DNA of 10,466 nt. Origin: JASGDB01 sp049841315 (GTDB lineage Bacteria > Bacteroidota > Bacteroidia > Flavobacteriales > Weeksellaceae). The notes below the pieces were generated by a model. It was given only the letters and a program-made list of their open reading frames with translations, was not told the origin of the DNA and did not search any database. The stretch covers positions 1-10,466 of the forward strand of contig JASGDB010000113.1 of the NCBI GenBank assembly GCA_049841315.1. Reading direction: 5' to 3'. The position numbers were made by a program, and so were the translations under genes. Shown piece by piece: positions 1 through 7,110 of this stretch (the stretch's first letter is position 1; the number at the start of each line of letters is the position of its first letter).

Positions 1-212
1 ATGAAATTTTGCCCCGCCCTCGAACAGTGGAAATTTCTTAACGAAAATTCTTTAAAATTTTTAACGCCTCCGTTTCCGAGGTCATTTTAAAATAATATGG
101 ATATTTTTTTTTCCATACAAAATGTCGAAGAGCCATAATTCTTATAATCATTTGTAATTTCATTTGAATAAAACGCTGCAATTTAAAAAATTTCCTACAA
201 CAGTTTGAATTT
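1..212. other. Region downstream of the sugar operon, no supported gene
   Basis: I see no convincing gene here. On the minus strand a reading frame runs leftwards from inside the end of the neighbouring glycosyltransferase and contains MTSETEALKILKNFR before a stop at 38-40. The same frame then continues past the stop to the window edge as EISTVRGRGKIS. The plus strand is also open from position 1 to 93. Both look like chance or repeat-derived frames rather than proteins. A weak inverted repeat, TATGGA (96-101) with TCCATA (112-117), encloses a T-rich loop that includes a T9 run (104-112). It could be part of a terminator for the minus-strand operon, but no strong GC stem followed by a T run is visible. 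Confidence 0.35.
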
Positions 213-1331
213 TTAAAAATCGTTACTTTTCTTATCATATAATTTTCTATACAGGTCAATATGCTTCTCGACCATCACGTGAATATCATAGTCTTCTGCC
301 CGAGCCAAACATTTTTCCACTGTTTTCTGATACAGTTCCGAATCTTCTGATAACTGCTGTATCAACTGTGCCAATTCTTCTGCATTGCCTTGCTCAAACA
401 GTAAACCGGCTCCCTGCACAACGTCTCTTAATCCCGGCACATCTGATGCGATGAATGGTCTGCCGGATGCCAACCCTTCTATGGAAGCCAGTGAAAGTCC
501 TTCATATTTAGAAGAAAGAACTACGTAGTCCACGGATTTCAACAAACGAGGAATATCCATATACTGACCTAAAAAAAACACTCTACCGTCCAATTTCTTT
601 TGGATAACATAATTTTTTATTTCTTCTTCCGTATCTCCTGCACCTACTAAAATTACCTTGTACTCATTCCCTAAAAAATCCAAAGCATCTATCAACGTTT
701 TCTGGTCTTTCTGTGGTCGGAAGGCAGATACTTGCAATATAATCTTATCTCCATTTTGATACTGAGAAAAAAACTGATTTTTATCTAAACTTTCTGCATT
801 AAAAATCCTTCCAACATCTACTCCGTTATGGATAACTTCCTGTCGGACAATTCCTTTTAGGTAATCCTGATAAATCTCATTAATTTCATAAGATATACAG
901 ACTAATCTGCTGTAACGCTTATAAATATACTTTTCAATCGGCTTAAACCAAAATTTTCCGATTCTTGTATTTGAAGTATTATGCTCTGTAAAAAGTAATT
1001 TTGTTTTACTACCATTGAGTTGATTCGCAAAAACTGAAAAATATTGTGCCGGAAATAAATGAACGTGGGCAATATCGTACTGTTTAAGGATTTTTTTAAT
1101 CTTAAAAATATGCAACGGATTGTAAATATCCTTGTAATTAGCAGATTGTTTTAATACATAAATTTTACAGCAGTTCAGTTCCTTTAACTTTTGCAAAAAA
1201 GGATGATTGTTATCCCATAAGACCAGCAAATCCATCTCTATTCCTGCTTGTCTATACAAAGGTAGAGTGTCCAGCAGAAGTTTTTCGGCTCCGCCTGTGC
1301 CGAGAGAGTTTATGATTTGGAGGATACGCAT
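213..1331 (-). CDS. GT4-family glycosyltransferase
   Basis: A 372-residue GT-B glycosyltransferase that would add a nucleotide-sugar-derived residue to the lipid-linked polysaccharide repeat unit at the cytoplasmic face of the inner membrane. The N-terminal acceptor domain starts MRILQIINSLGTGGAEK, with the GGAE glycine motif at residues 13-16, HVH at 89-91 and TEHNTSN at 115-121. The C-terminal donor-binding domain has VSAFRPQKD at about 201-209 and the family's E-x7-E signature EGLSLASIE at about 277-285. Length is normal for the family. The start is fixed by context: the upstream gene's TGA at 1333-1335 lies one nucleotide before the ATG at 1329-1331, so translation is probably coupled. 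That upstream gene carries a slippable (AC)11 tract, so this enzyme's expression may fall when its neighbour is switched off. Donor and acceptor sugars cannot be read from sequence. It is the last supported gene of the run. Confidence 0.93.
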   Translation of the reverse strand: MRILQIINSLGTGGAEKLLLDTLPLYRQAGIEMDLLVLWDNNHPFLQKLKELNCCKIYVLKQSANYKDIYNPLHIFKIKKILKQYDIAHVHLFPAQYFSVFANQLNGSKTKLLFTEHNTSNTRIGKFWFKPIEKYIYKRYSRLVCISYEINEIYQDYLKGIVRQEVIHNGVDVGRIFNAESLDKNQFFSQYQNGDKIILQVSAFRPQKDQKTLIDALDFLGNEYKVILVGAGDTEEEIKNYVIQKKLDGRVFFLGQYMDIPRLLKSVDYVVLSSKYEGLSLASIEGLASGRPFIASDVPGLRDVVQGAGLLFEQGNAEELAQLIQQLSEDSELYQKTVEKCLARAEDYDIHVMVEKHIDLYRKLYDKKSNDF

Positions 1332-1332
1332 A

Positions 1333-2385
1333 TCAGCATTTTTCTACTATTCTTTGTACAACTTTTTTAGGGGCAAGATAAGAATGGAAGTAGCGAGTCG
1401 CAGCTCTTTCTAAATTCTTTCTAAAATTCATATCATTTTTTAGACGCAGCATTTCTTGTTCTAAACTTTTAACATCGTTAATTACCAACATAGCACCATC
1501 AATTTCGCGTGTGTGTGTGTGTGTGTGTGTAGAAGGCATTAAATTATTCAAAGGAGTAGAAATTATAGCTTTACCCATAGCCAGATATTCTGCTAATTTC
1601 CACCCATGACAGCCACCTACTGACGGAGTATTGAATACCAGAGATGAATCTTTCGTTTTGTCTATGTATTCTTTTGGGGATATTCTTTTTGTATATATAA
1701 AATCTTTATACTGCTCTAAATAATTTCTATAACCCGGGAATTCGTCTTCTACTTGTTTACCTTCTATAAAAAAGAAGCCTCCTTCAAATTTCTGAAATAT
1801 CTTTTTGGCGTTTTTTACAAATTCTCCTCTAAATTTATTGGTTGTATTGGCTGTTAAATGGTCATACCAAAGTGTAGAAATCGTAAAGATATAATCTTCT
1901 TTTGACTTTGCATTCAGATAGGTTTCATATTTTTTTCTTCTAATTTTCAGGAATAGAAAATCTCTTATATATTCTTTGTATGAAACCGGTTTAGTATCTG
2001 TTCTTATTAATGCAAGCCCTATTTTACATAAAAGCCCAATACTTAAAATATCTATCCCAAAAGACGGCCCAATCGGCATTGTCTTGGGATAAGCCAACAT
2101 ATCCGATTCTGTAAGATTTATTTTTGCATAGATATCACACCATTCGTAGTGCTTTACAGAAATAGAATTTCCATCGTGGAAGTCAATAAAAATTTTTGTT
2201 TGTTTTCCGTTCTTTGAAATAATGAATGTCATTCCTTTTTCATAATCCTGCTTATTACTGTACAAATCTTCCGTATGAGTTATCTCAGAAAACTTAATTG
2301 CTTTCTTTCTTGTTAAATCGAATAAGCCTTTAATATACCACGAGGAATAGTTTATTTTCAGTCTTGGGTCAATGATAATTTCCAT
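1333..2385 (-). CDS. GT-B-like glycosyltransferase, predicted phase-variable
   Basis: A 350-residue protein I read as a glycosyltransferase from its C-terminal half. Residues about 259-276 (CHGWKLAEYLAMGKAIIS) are the donor-site loop and helix of GT-B enzymes (the E-A/Y-L-A-M-G-K type), followed by STPLNNLMP. The N-terminal half (MEIIIDPRLK onward, with YEWCDIYAKIN at about 80-90) is not one I can place in a numbered GT family. The unusual part is residues 285-293, STHTHTHTR, encoded by an (AC)11 dinucleotide tract. This stretch of alternating Thr-His sits where relatives usually have an ordinary loop. Gain or loss of one unit stops translation almost at once, removing about 60 C-terminal residues. 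A gap of 101 bp separates it from the upstream GT2 gene and I see no clear promoter in it. The downstream GT4 gene starts 1 nt after its stop. As sequenced the frame is intact. Confidence 0.85.
   Translation of the reverse strand: MEIIIDPRLKINYSSWYIKGLFDLTRKKAIKFSEITHTEDLYSNKQDYEKGMTFIISKNGKQTKIFIDFHDGNSISVKHYEWCDIYAKINLTESDMLAYPKTMPIGPSFGIDILSIGLLCKIGLALIRTDTKPVSYKEYIRDFLFLKIRRKKYETYLNAKSKEDYIFTISTLWYDHLTANTTNKFRGEFVKNAKKIFQKFEGGFFFIEGKQVEDEFPGYRNYLEQYKDFIYTKRISPKEYIDKTKDSSLVFNTPSVGGCHGWKLAEYLAMGKAIISTPLNNLMPSTHTHTHTREIDGAMLVINDVKSLEQEMLRLKNDMNFRKNLERAATRYFHSYLAPKKVVQRIVEKC
1509..1530 (-). repeat. (AC)11 in-frame dinucleotide tract
   Basis: A perfect run of 11 GT units on the plus strand, read as AC on the coding strand and translated as alternating Thr and His. 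With one unit fewer the frame reads CGA AAT TGA just after the tract; with one unit more it reaches TAA after eight codons. A contraction or expansion by three units would keep the frame. Tracts of this kind change length by slipped-strand mispairing during replication, so this is a candidate ON/OFF switch. The present length is the full-length (ON) state. Confidence 0.9.
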
Positions 2386-2486
2386 ATAAAGTGTAATTTG
2401 ATTAATGTTAGTGAAGATGACAGGAAATTTCTTAAAATTGGCTTCACAAATACTATTGGTAAAACTCCCCCTTCTTTCTTATATAA

Positions 2487-3368
2487 TCATTTGGTTTTAT
2501 ATCGAATATAAAAGTTCAATATTAAACCAAAAGGAACCGAAAAAAACATCAGCAATGGCTTATCTGTTTTCCCCAGCCAGCGGTAATCTTTTGCAAAAAT
2601 TGCAGATGACACCAAGTGTACAGCATTTTTGAATCTCTCTTTAAAGGTTGCACCATATTTTATACGGCTTACACGCGAAAAAGCAAATCCGTTGGGGTGT
2701 CTTCTGTATTGTTTCAGTATATTTTTGGTTGAACCGTCCTGTTGATATTCTACGATACAAAACACTTCATTAACAGGCTTAAGGTCATAATCCTGGTCTA
2801 TCAATAAATAGAGATAATCCAAAGGGACAAACCGCTCTCCCCGATAAAGCGGATAAGGAGGGTACTTTCTGACAACTTCTGTTCTGTACACAAGTTTCTT
2901 ATCTCCCTTTACACCATACAAAGTATACAATTCATTAATTTTGACGTTTTTAAGCGTTTCAGGTATCGTAGTACCGATAACCTTTCCCGTAGTTTTATCC
3001 GCATCCAGTCCTATCAATCCGGCAAAATGCTGTGGCAGATTATTCAGATGAAACAATATACGTTCTACTGCATTATCCGGCATATAATCATCGGAATCTA
3101 TACAGATATTGAATTCTGTTTCACAATGTTTATAAGCCGTATTATGACCTCCGTGCATTCCCTGGTTTTCCTGATATACATATTGGATAGGAAACGGAGC
3201 TTCATCTTTCCATTTTTGGATAAGCTGGCGGGTATCATCAGTAGAGCCGTCATCAACCACCAGCCAGCAAAAATTTTTGGAAGTCTGCCTGCACAGACTT
3301 TCATATAACTGAGGCAACAGATATGCACGATTATAAGTAGGTGTAAATACGGTTAAAGTCTTCATCAT
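2487..3368 (-). CDS. GT2-family glycosyltransferase
   Basis: A 293-residue GT-A fold glycosyltransferase, expected to act on the lipid-linked glycan at the inner face of the cytoplasmic membrane. The N-terminus shows the classic GT2 order: FTPTYNRA at residues 8-15, VVDDGSTDDT at 37-46, and the metal-binding D-x-D region DSDDYMP at 91-97. The C-terminal part holds a conserved-looking basic segment with RHPNGFAFSR and ends in a hydrophobic stretch that could lie along the membrane (LLMFFSVPFGLILNFYI). The first of two tandem ATG codons overlaps the TGA of the upstream polymerase gene (ATGA, 3365-3368), so I take it as the start; the second ATG, one codon on, is equally possible. The overlap implies translational coupling to the polymerase. 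Sugar specificity cannot be predicted. Confidence 0.93.
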   Translation of the reverse strand: MMKTLTVFTPTYNRAYLLPQLYESLCRQTSKNFCWLVVDDGSTDDTRQLIQKWKDEAPFPIQYVYQENQGMHGGHNTAYKHCETEFNICIDSDDYMPDNAVERILFHLNNLPQHFAGLIGLDADKTTGKVIGTTIPETLKNVKINELYTLYGVKGDKKLVYRTEVVRKYPPYPLYRGERFVPLDYLYLLIDQDYDLKPVNEVFCIVEYQQDGSTKNILKQYRRHPNGFAFSRVSRIKYGATFKERFKNAVHLVSSAIFAKDYRWLGKTDKPLLMFFSVPFGLILNFYIRYKTK

Positions 3369-4459
3369 TTAATCACATTCATAAAATAAGTAAACATAAA
3401 GTATAAAAATACAATTATTCCAAACGTTTTATATTGGTCTTTCCACATTTTATAGCGGAACATCGGATAGGCAATCACCACAGGCATCAGAAACCACGAC
3501 AGATAGGCAAAACGATTGCTGAACATAGCGGTGATAACTAAAACCCAAAAGGCATTGGAAATACAATACACTCCGAAAATATGGATATAAAAACTATCGG
3601 TAATTTTCTTTTTAAAAATAAAATACCATCCGGCAAATACCGCTGATGCACTATATAACAAAAAATCCCAACGGAAACCGGTTTGGGAAAACTGGTCTGC
3701 AAATTCATCACCACCTGTAAGATACCCCTGCGTTCTGTCTTCTGCAATGCCGAGCGAAGAAAAGATTGTATTCCAAGCACTTCCGCCAGCCAAAGATAAT
3801 GGTATTGATGCCAGCCAAAAATAAATATAGGCTTTAGGATTTTTATACAATCCCGATACAATAAATGCCACAATAGGAATAACAATGGAAGCATGCATGA
3901 AATATCCTAATATAAAACACAAATACATCCATACTTTCTTATCATAAAAGTACAATCCGAGAATAAAAAATGCAGTTCCTAAACCGTTCCGAAGTCCATT
4001 AACGCCATAAGACCAGAATGAAAAAGACCCTATAAACATAAACATTGCAAAAAACCAGTATCTTCTGAAATATTTACGGGAAAATAAAATACACGGCGTT
4101 ATATATAGTACATCAACAAGCAAAAAAAACTGATGAACATTCATGAAATTACTGCACCATTTCATGAAATAGTTGAACATGTAATCTTTCTTGATACTTG
4201 CTGCCTGCCCTTGCTTTAAGGCTTCAAAACCTGCCGCATACGTAGATGTATCCCCGAAATACCGCCCGCTTATGGGTCTTAATCCCATATATAAAACCAG
4301 CAATACCACTAAAAAACACCCTAAAACACTAAAGAAATTAATACTCTGCCGATTTCTCACATCAAATACCAATGCATTGAAAACCATTAGAACTGCAACG
4401 AATAACAGCACGTGATAGTGAACATCGGTATAATATTCTAACGGGATAAAATCAAACAT
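3365..4459 (-). CDS. EpsG/Wzy-like polysaccharide polymerase
   Basis: A 364-residue polytopic membrane protein with roughly ten hydrophobic segments, matching the EpsG family of polysaccharide polymerases, which play the Wzy role of joining repeat units outside the cytoplasmic membrane. Features of the family visible here are the Arg-Pro after the second membrane segment followed by GDTSTY (RP at 61-62, D70-T71, Y74), the YGVNGLRNGLG motif at about 151-161, and HAS at about 189-191 in the next helix. The start ATG at 4457-4459 lies just after an exact TAAATTTG element, and there is a 58-bp gap to the upstream ATPase, so transcription may restart here. The stop overlaps the downstream GT2 start by 4 nt. 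Polymerase assignments by topology are always less certain than for glycosyltransferases, but length, motif order and context agree. Confidence 0.87.
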   Translation of the reverse strand: MFDFIPLEYYTDVHYHVLLFVAVLMVFNALVFDVRNRQSINFFSVLGCFLVVLLVLYMGLRPISGRYFGDTSTYAAGFEALKQGQAASIKKDYMFNYFMKWCSNFMNVHQFFLLVDVLYITPCILFSRKYFRRYWFFAMFMFIGSFSFWSYGVNGLRNGLGTAFFILGLYFYDKKVWMYLCFILGYFMHASIVIPIVAFIVSGLYKNPKAYIYFWLASIPLSLAGGSAWNTIFSSLGIAEDRTQGYLTGGDEFADQFSQTGFRWDFLLYSASAVFAGWYFIFKKKITDSFYIHIFGVYCISNAFWVLVITAMFSNRFAYLSWFLMPVVIAYPMFRYKMWKDQYKTFGIIVFLYFMFTYFMNVIK

Positions 4460-4463
4460 CGGA

Positions 4464-4471
4464 CAAATTTA
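4464..4471 (-). promoter_or_regulatory. Possible -7 promoter element before the polymerase gene
   Basis: The minus strand reads TAAATTTG, an exact match to the Bacteroidota -7 consensus TAnnTTTG, ending 4 nt before the polymerase ATG. No clear TTTG -33 element is visible at the usual distance of about 19 bp upstream. If used, transcription would start at or next to the ATG, giving a nearly leaderless message. An 8-bp match with four fixed Ts and one G can arise by chance in AT-rich DNA, so confidence is limited. Confidence 0.35.
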
Positions 4472-4517
4472 GTAAAGTTTGGTTTAGTATGTAGGAAAAA
4501 ACATTTTCATAGAATTA

Positions 4518-5873
4518 TTATTTAGCATCTTCCATCAAATAATCTAAATACGTAAAAAGTTGAGTTCCGAGGTAATACGGCAAGTGCATCAGGCGATAGG
4601 GTTTTCCTTCGGGAGTTTTGGTGTCTTGGATTTCAAATTCGCCACCATATATACGCACTGCATAATGATGATTTGTAGCATTTACAAATTGATGTAAAGA
4701 CTTCAACGAACCTGTGCTGCCTGATTTAATTTCAATCGGTATCAACCAATTTTTATACGGAACAACCAAATCAACTTCGGCTGATGATTGTGCTTTTTCC
4801 CTCACCCAAAAAGCAGGTGTTATCGGTTTTTGAGATTGTAAAGAAATCAACTCCTGATTGACCAAATGTGGAATTAAAGCTCCTTTATAACCATCGCTCA
4901 AATCATCTAAAACCAACAATTCGTGTGCGATTCCTAAAACATAATTTACAATGCCCGTATCTAAAACCTGCAAACGGGGCGATTTTTTAAAGTCGTTAAT
5001 AACAGGTGGTTCAATGGAAATTGTCGGGTACAGCAAACGGATAACTTTGGCTTTGTCTAAATCCCGCAATGCCTCGCCCACTTCCCGAGATTTGTAATTT
5101 GAATTTCCGAAATTTTGAAATTTAATACGTTGGTCGATAAAATTAGGTGCATTTCTGATGATGAATTTTATCACTTGTTTAATAACCGGTGTTGCAGCGT
5201 ACTTTTCAACATCGTCAATATACGAAGTCCAAATACTTTCATAAGTCGTTGCCAAAGTGGCAATACTTTTGTGTCGTGCATATTCCTTAACTATTTCGGG
5301 CATTCCACCAACTACTGCATATTTATGAAACTGCTCCAATAACGGTTTATGAGCAATTTTTCTCACGGGAACAGTTTGTAATTCCTGAAGCAAAAGTGTT
5401 TGTTCTAATGCTGCTAAAAATTCAGGAAAATTAAACGGATAAAGATACAAATACTCCACTCTTCCCACAGGAAAACCCTCTACATCTTTCAAAGCAAACT
5501 CAAGTAATGAGCCTGCTGCAATCACGTGCAATTCGGGCATTTCTTCATAAAAATACCGCAGTAACTTTATCACTTTTGGCGATTCTTGAATTTCGTCAAT
5601 AAATAATAAAGTGGGCGTATTCGCTTTTCGTTGGATATTTTTTGAAAGCAGTATTAATTCAACGATTTCCTGTACATTATCCGTTCCTTCAAAAAAATCA
5701 AAATCCTGTTTCTTTTCAAGATTCAACAAAATCGTATTTGAATAAGAACGTGCAAAATCTCTTATTAAGGTTGTTTTCCCAACCTGCCTTGCGCCTCTTA
5801 ATATGAGCGGTTTTCGATTGTCTTTTTGTTTCCAATGCAGTAAACTTTGATAAAGATTCCTTTTAAATTCCAT
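4518..5873 (-). CDS. AAA ATPase with DUF4143-type C-terminus (AAA_14 family)
   Basis: A 451-residue P-loop ATPase. The N-terminal AAA_14-type domain has a Walker A motif GARQVGKT at residues 27-34, Walker B FIDEIQ at 91-96, a sensor-like strand AAGSLLEFAL at about 119-128, and GRVEYLYLYPFNFPEF at about 137-152, all typical of this family. The C-terminal DUF4143-like region contains AEVDLVV (365-371) and IEIKSGS (380-386), an arrangement like the D and E-x-K residues of a restriction-endonuclease-like fold, though catalysis is not established. The cellular role of the family is unknown. It is unrelated to polysaccharide synthesis, yet sits between a glycosyltransferase and the polymerase. It has its own -7-like element and a three-copy repeat array upstream. 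It looks like an intact inserted cassette. The start matches the usual MEFKRN-type N-terminus. Confidence 0.9.
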   Translation of the reverse strand: MEFKRNLYQSLLHWKQKDNRKPLILRGARQVGKTTLIRDFARSYSNTILLNLEKKQDFDFFEGTDNVQEIVELILLSKNIQRKANTPTLLFIDEIQESPKVIKLLRYFYEEMPELHVIAAGSLLEFALKDVEGFPVGRVEYLYLYPFNFPEFLAALEQTLLLQELQTVPVRKIAHKPLLEQFHKYAVVGGMPEIVKEYARHKSIATLATTYESIWTSYIDDVEKYAATPVIKQVIKFIIRNAPNFIDQRIKFQNFGNSNYKSREVGEALRDLDKAKVIRLLYPTISIEPPVINDFKKSPRLQVLDTGIVNYVLGIAHELLVLDDLSDGYKGALIPHLVNQELISLQSQKPITPAFWVREKAQSSAEVDLVVPYKNWLIPIEIKSGSTGSLKSLHQFVNATNHHYAVRIYGGEFEIQDTKTPEGKPYRLMHLPYYLGTQLFTYLDYLMEDAK

Positions 5874-5896
5874 ACAATTAATTGCTTAACCCGACA

Positions 5897-5904
5897 CAAA
5901 GATA
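5897..5904 (-). promoter_or_regulatory. Probable -7 promoter element of the first ATPase gene
   Basis: The minus strand reads TATCTTTG, an exact TAnnTTTG match, 23 nt before the ATPase ATG. That places a transcription start around 5890 with a short leader. The nearest repeat unit of the array at 5912-6004 occupies the -33 region, where no consensus TTTG is present at standard spacing (the closest is only 11 bp away). The repeat may therefore bind a regulator or replace a normal -33 contact. Confidence 0.5.
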
Positions 5905-5911
5905 ATCATTT

Positions 5912-6004
5912 GTAACAAAATAAGGGGTGTTTTTGTTATTTTATGTAACAAAATAAGGGGTGTTTTCGTTGTTTTTACGTAACAAAATAAGGGATGTTTT
6001 CATT
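5912..6004 (-). repeat. Three tandem 33-34 bp repeats upstream of the ATPase gene
   Basis: Three copies of a plus-strand core, gtaacaaaataaggggtgt, lie at 5912-5930, 5945-5963 and 5979-5997 (the third has one mismatch). The spacing is 33 and 34 bp, close to three helical turns. The copy next to the ATPase promoter also forms an inverted repeat: taacaaaa (5913-5920) pairs with ttttgtta (5931-5938) around a loop carrying GGGG. The second and third copies have decayed second arms. The array looks like a multi-site operator or iteron set for a DNA-binding protein. The last unit reaches into the end of the neighbouring glycosyltransferase gene and includes its stop codon. Confidence 0.85.
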
Positions 6005-7109
6005 GAGCCTTGATAAGGTTCAACCATCGCTTCATCACTTCTTCCGTTTCAAAACGATTTGCGTTTTCTTTTGCCCGGATTCCCATTTCTTTCCGTTCGG
6101 AATTATTTTTCATCAGTTTTCTCAAAGCTTCTGCAAATGCTTCTCTGTTTTTATGCTCTGCTAAAATTCCGTCTTGTCCGTTGGAAATAATATTCCGAGG
6201 TCCGTTCGGACAGTCGTACGAAACAACAGGAAGTCCGACAGAAAGTGATTCCAGCAGCACCATCGGGAAACATTCCGTTTCGGAAGTCATTGCGTACAGG
6301 CTGTATTCTTTCATTGTTTCGGTTAAATTCGGGACACTTCCTTTGAACTGAATTACATTTTCCAAATCTAACTCCTTAATTAGTTTTTTCAAATCGGATT
6401 TTGTATTCAGATAATCATCTCCGTAAATGTGAAGTTGCCAATCGGGAAATTCATCTGTAATCAGTTTCCAAATATGTATTAATTCATCAAATCCTTTTAC
6501 AGGAGCAATTCTTCCTGCCGCTAAAACCTGCTTATTTTCAAGTGACACAGAAAAATCAGGAATCGTTATCGGATTAGGAATGACCACGGCATTTTCGGAT
6601 TTTACGTAGCGTTTTTCGTCTTCATTCAGAACAACTACATGCGTGTATTTGGAATCTATCCAATCACTGAATGCAAACTGCATTCTTTTAAAAAATGAAG
6701 CATTTTTTCGGATTTTTTCTTCGTAAAATCTTGAACTATGACGTTCCTTTATGACTTTGGCTTTTCCCGAAACAAAAGGCAGCCAATAATGGTCGAAATT
6801 GAAATTAGCAGAAATAACGACATCAGGCTTTAACTGCTTAAAAAGTTTCCTTTGCTCTTTAAAATGAATGAATGCTTTTTTCAGATTTTCTTTTGAAAAA
6901 TAACTTTTATTACGGTTGTAATTTACTCCCAAATCAATGAGTTTGATTTTTTTATTTAAAGGATAACAAGGCAATTTCCCTTGTTGTTCCGTAGTAATAA
7001 TATAGACTTCAACACCGGGAATTTCCGAAAAATAATTGGCTTTTTCTGCCATTACCTTTTCGATACCTCCGTGAAGATAAATCTGGTCTGTATTGAAAAC
7101 TATTTTCAT
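6000..7109 (-). CDS. GT4-family glycosyltransferase
   Basis: A 369-residue GT-B glycosyltransferase for polysaccharide assembly in the cytoplasm. The N-terminus MKIVFNTDQIYLHGGIEKV carries the acceptor-domain glycine motif (HGGIEK, residues 13-18). KERHSSRF at 121-128 and IPNPI at 177-181 come before the donor domain, which holds AAGRIAPVKGFDEL at about 197-210, the E-x7-E motif ECFPMVLLE at 279-287, and SYDCPNGPRNII at about 297-308. The last is typical of GT4 enzymes such as galactosyl- or N-acetylgalactosaminyl-transferases, but I would not assign a sugar. It starts 1 nt after the TAA of the upstream GT32 gene, which contains a slippable G9 tract, so coupling is likely. Its final codons, CAA TGA, are part of the third unit of the downstream repeat array, so its original C-terminus may have been altered slightly. 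Confidence 0.94.
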   Translation of the reverse strand: MKIVFNTDQIYLHGGIEKVMAEKANYFSEIPGVEVYIITTEQQGKLPCYPLNKKIKLIDLGVNYNRNKSYFSKENLKKAFIHFKEQRKLFKQLKPDVVISANFNFDHYWLPFVSGKAKVIKERHSSRFYEEKIRKNASFFKRMQFAFSDWIDSKYTHVVVLNEDEKRYVKSENAVVIPNPITIPDFSVSLENKQVLAAGRIAPVKGFDELIHIWKLITDEFPDWQLHIYGDDYLNTKSDLKKLIKELDLENVIQFKGSVPNLTETMKEYSLYAMTSETECFPMVLLESLSVGLPVVSYDCPNGPRNIISNGQDGILAEHKNREAFAEALRKLMKNNSERKEMGIRAKENANRFETEEVMKRWLNLIKAQ

Positions 7110-7110
7110 T

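Noticed and set aside
67..81. cctc...gagg inverted repeat as an operon terminator
   Set aside because: Only a 4-bp stem and no following T run on the minus strand.
38..259. A 73-codon minus-strand frame after the last glycosyltransferase
   Set aside because: It overlaps the glycosyltransferase end by 47 nt and its N-terminal half is low-complexity AT-rich coding. I kept only a note about its C-terminal part.
571..578. A8/T8 runs inside coding regions (also near 7288)
   Set aside because: Eight-base A/T runs are frequent in DNA of this composition and encode ordinary residues (FFL, DFF), so I do not count them as phase-variation tracts.
2386..2486. In-frame continuation past the GT2 stop codon (YKKEGGVLPIVFVK...)
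   Set aside because: The frame stays open through most of the 101-bp gap, but one open frame over so short a stretch is expected by chance, and the GT2 protein has a normal length without it.
3538..3894. A 118-codon minus-strand frame inside the polymerase gene
   Set aside because: Out of frame with a well-supported membrane protein and without motifs.
5912..6004. CRISPR array
   Set aside because: The whole 33-34 bp unit repeats with no unique spacers, and there are no cas genes.
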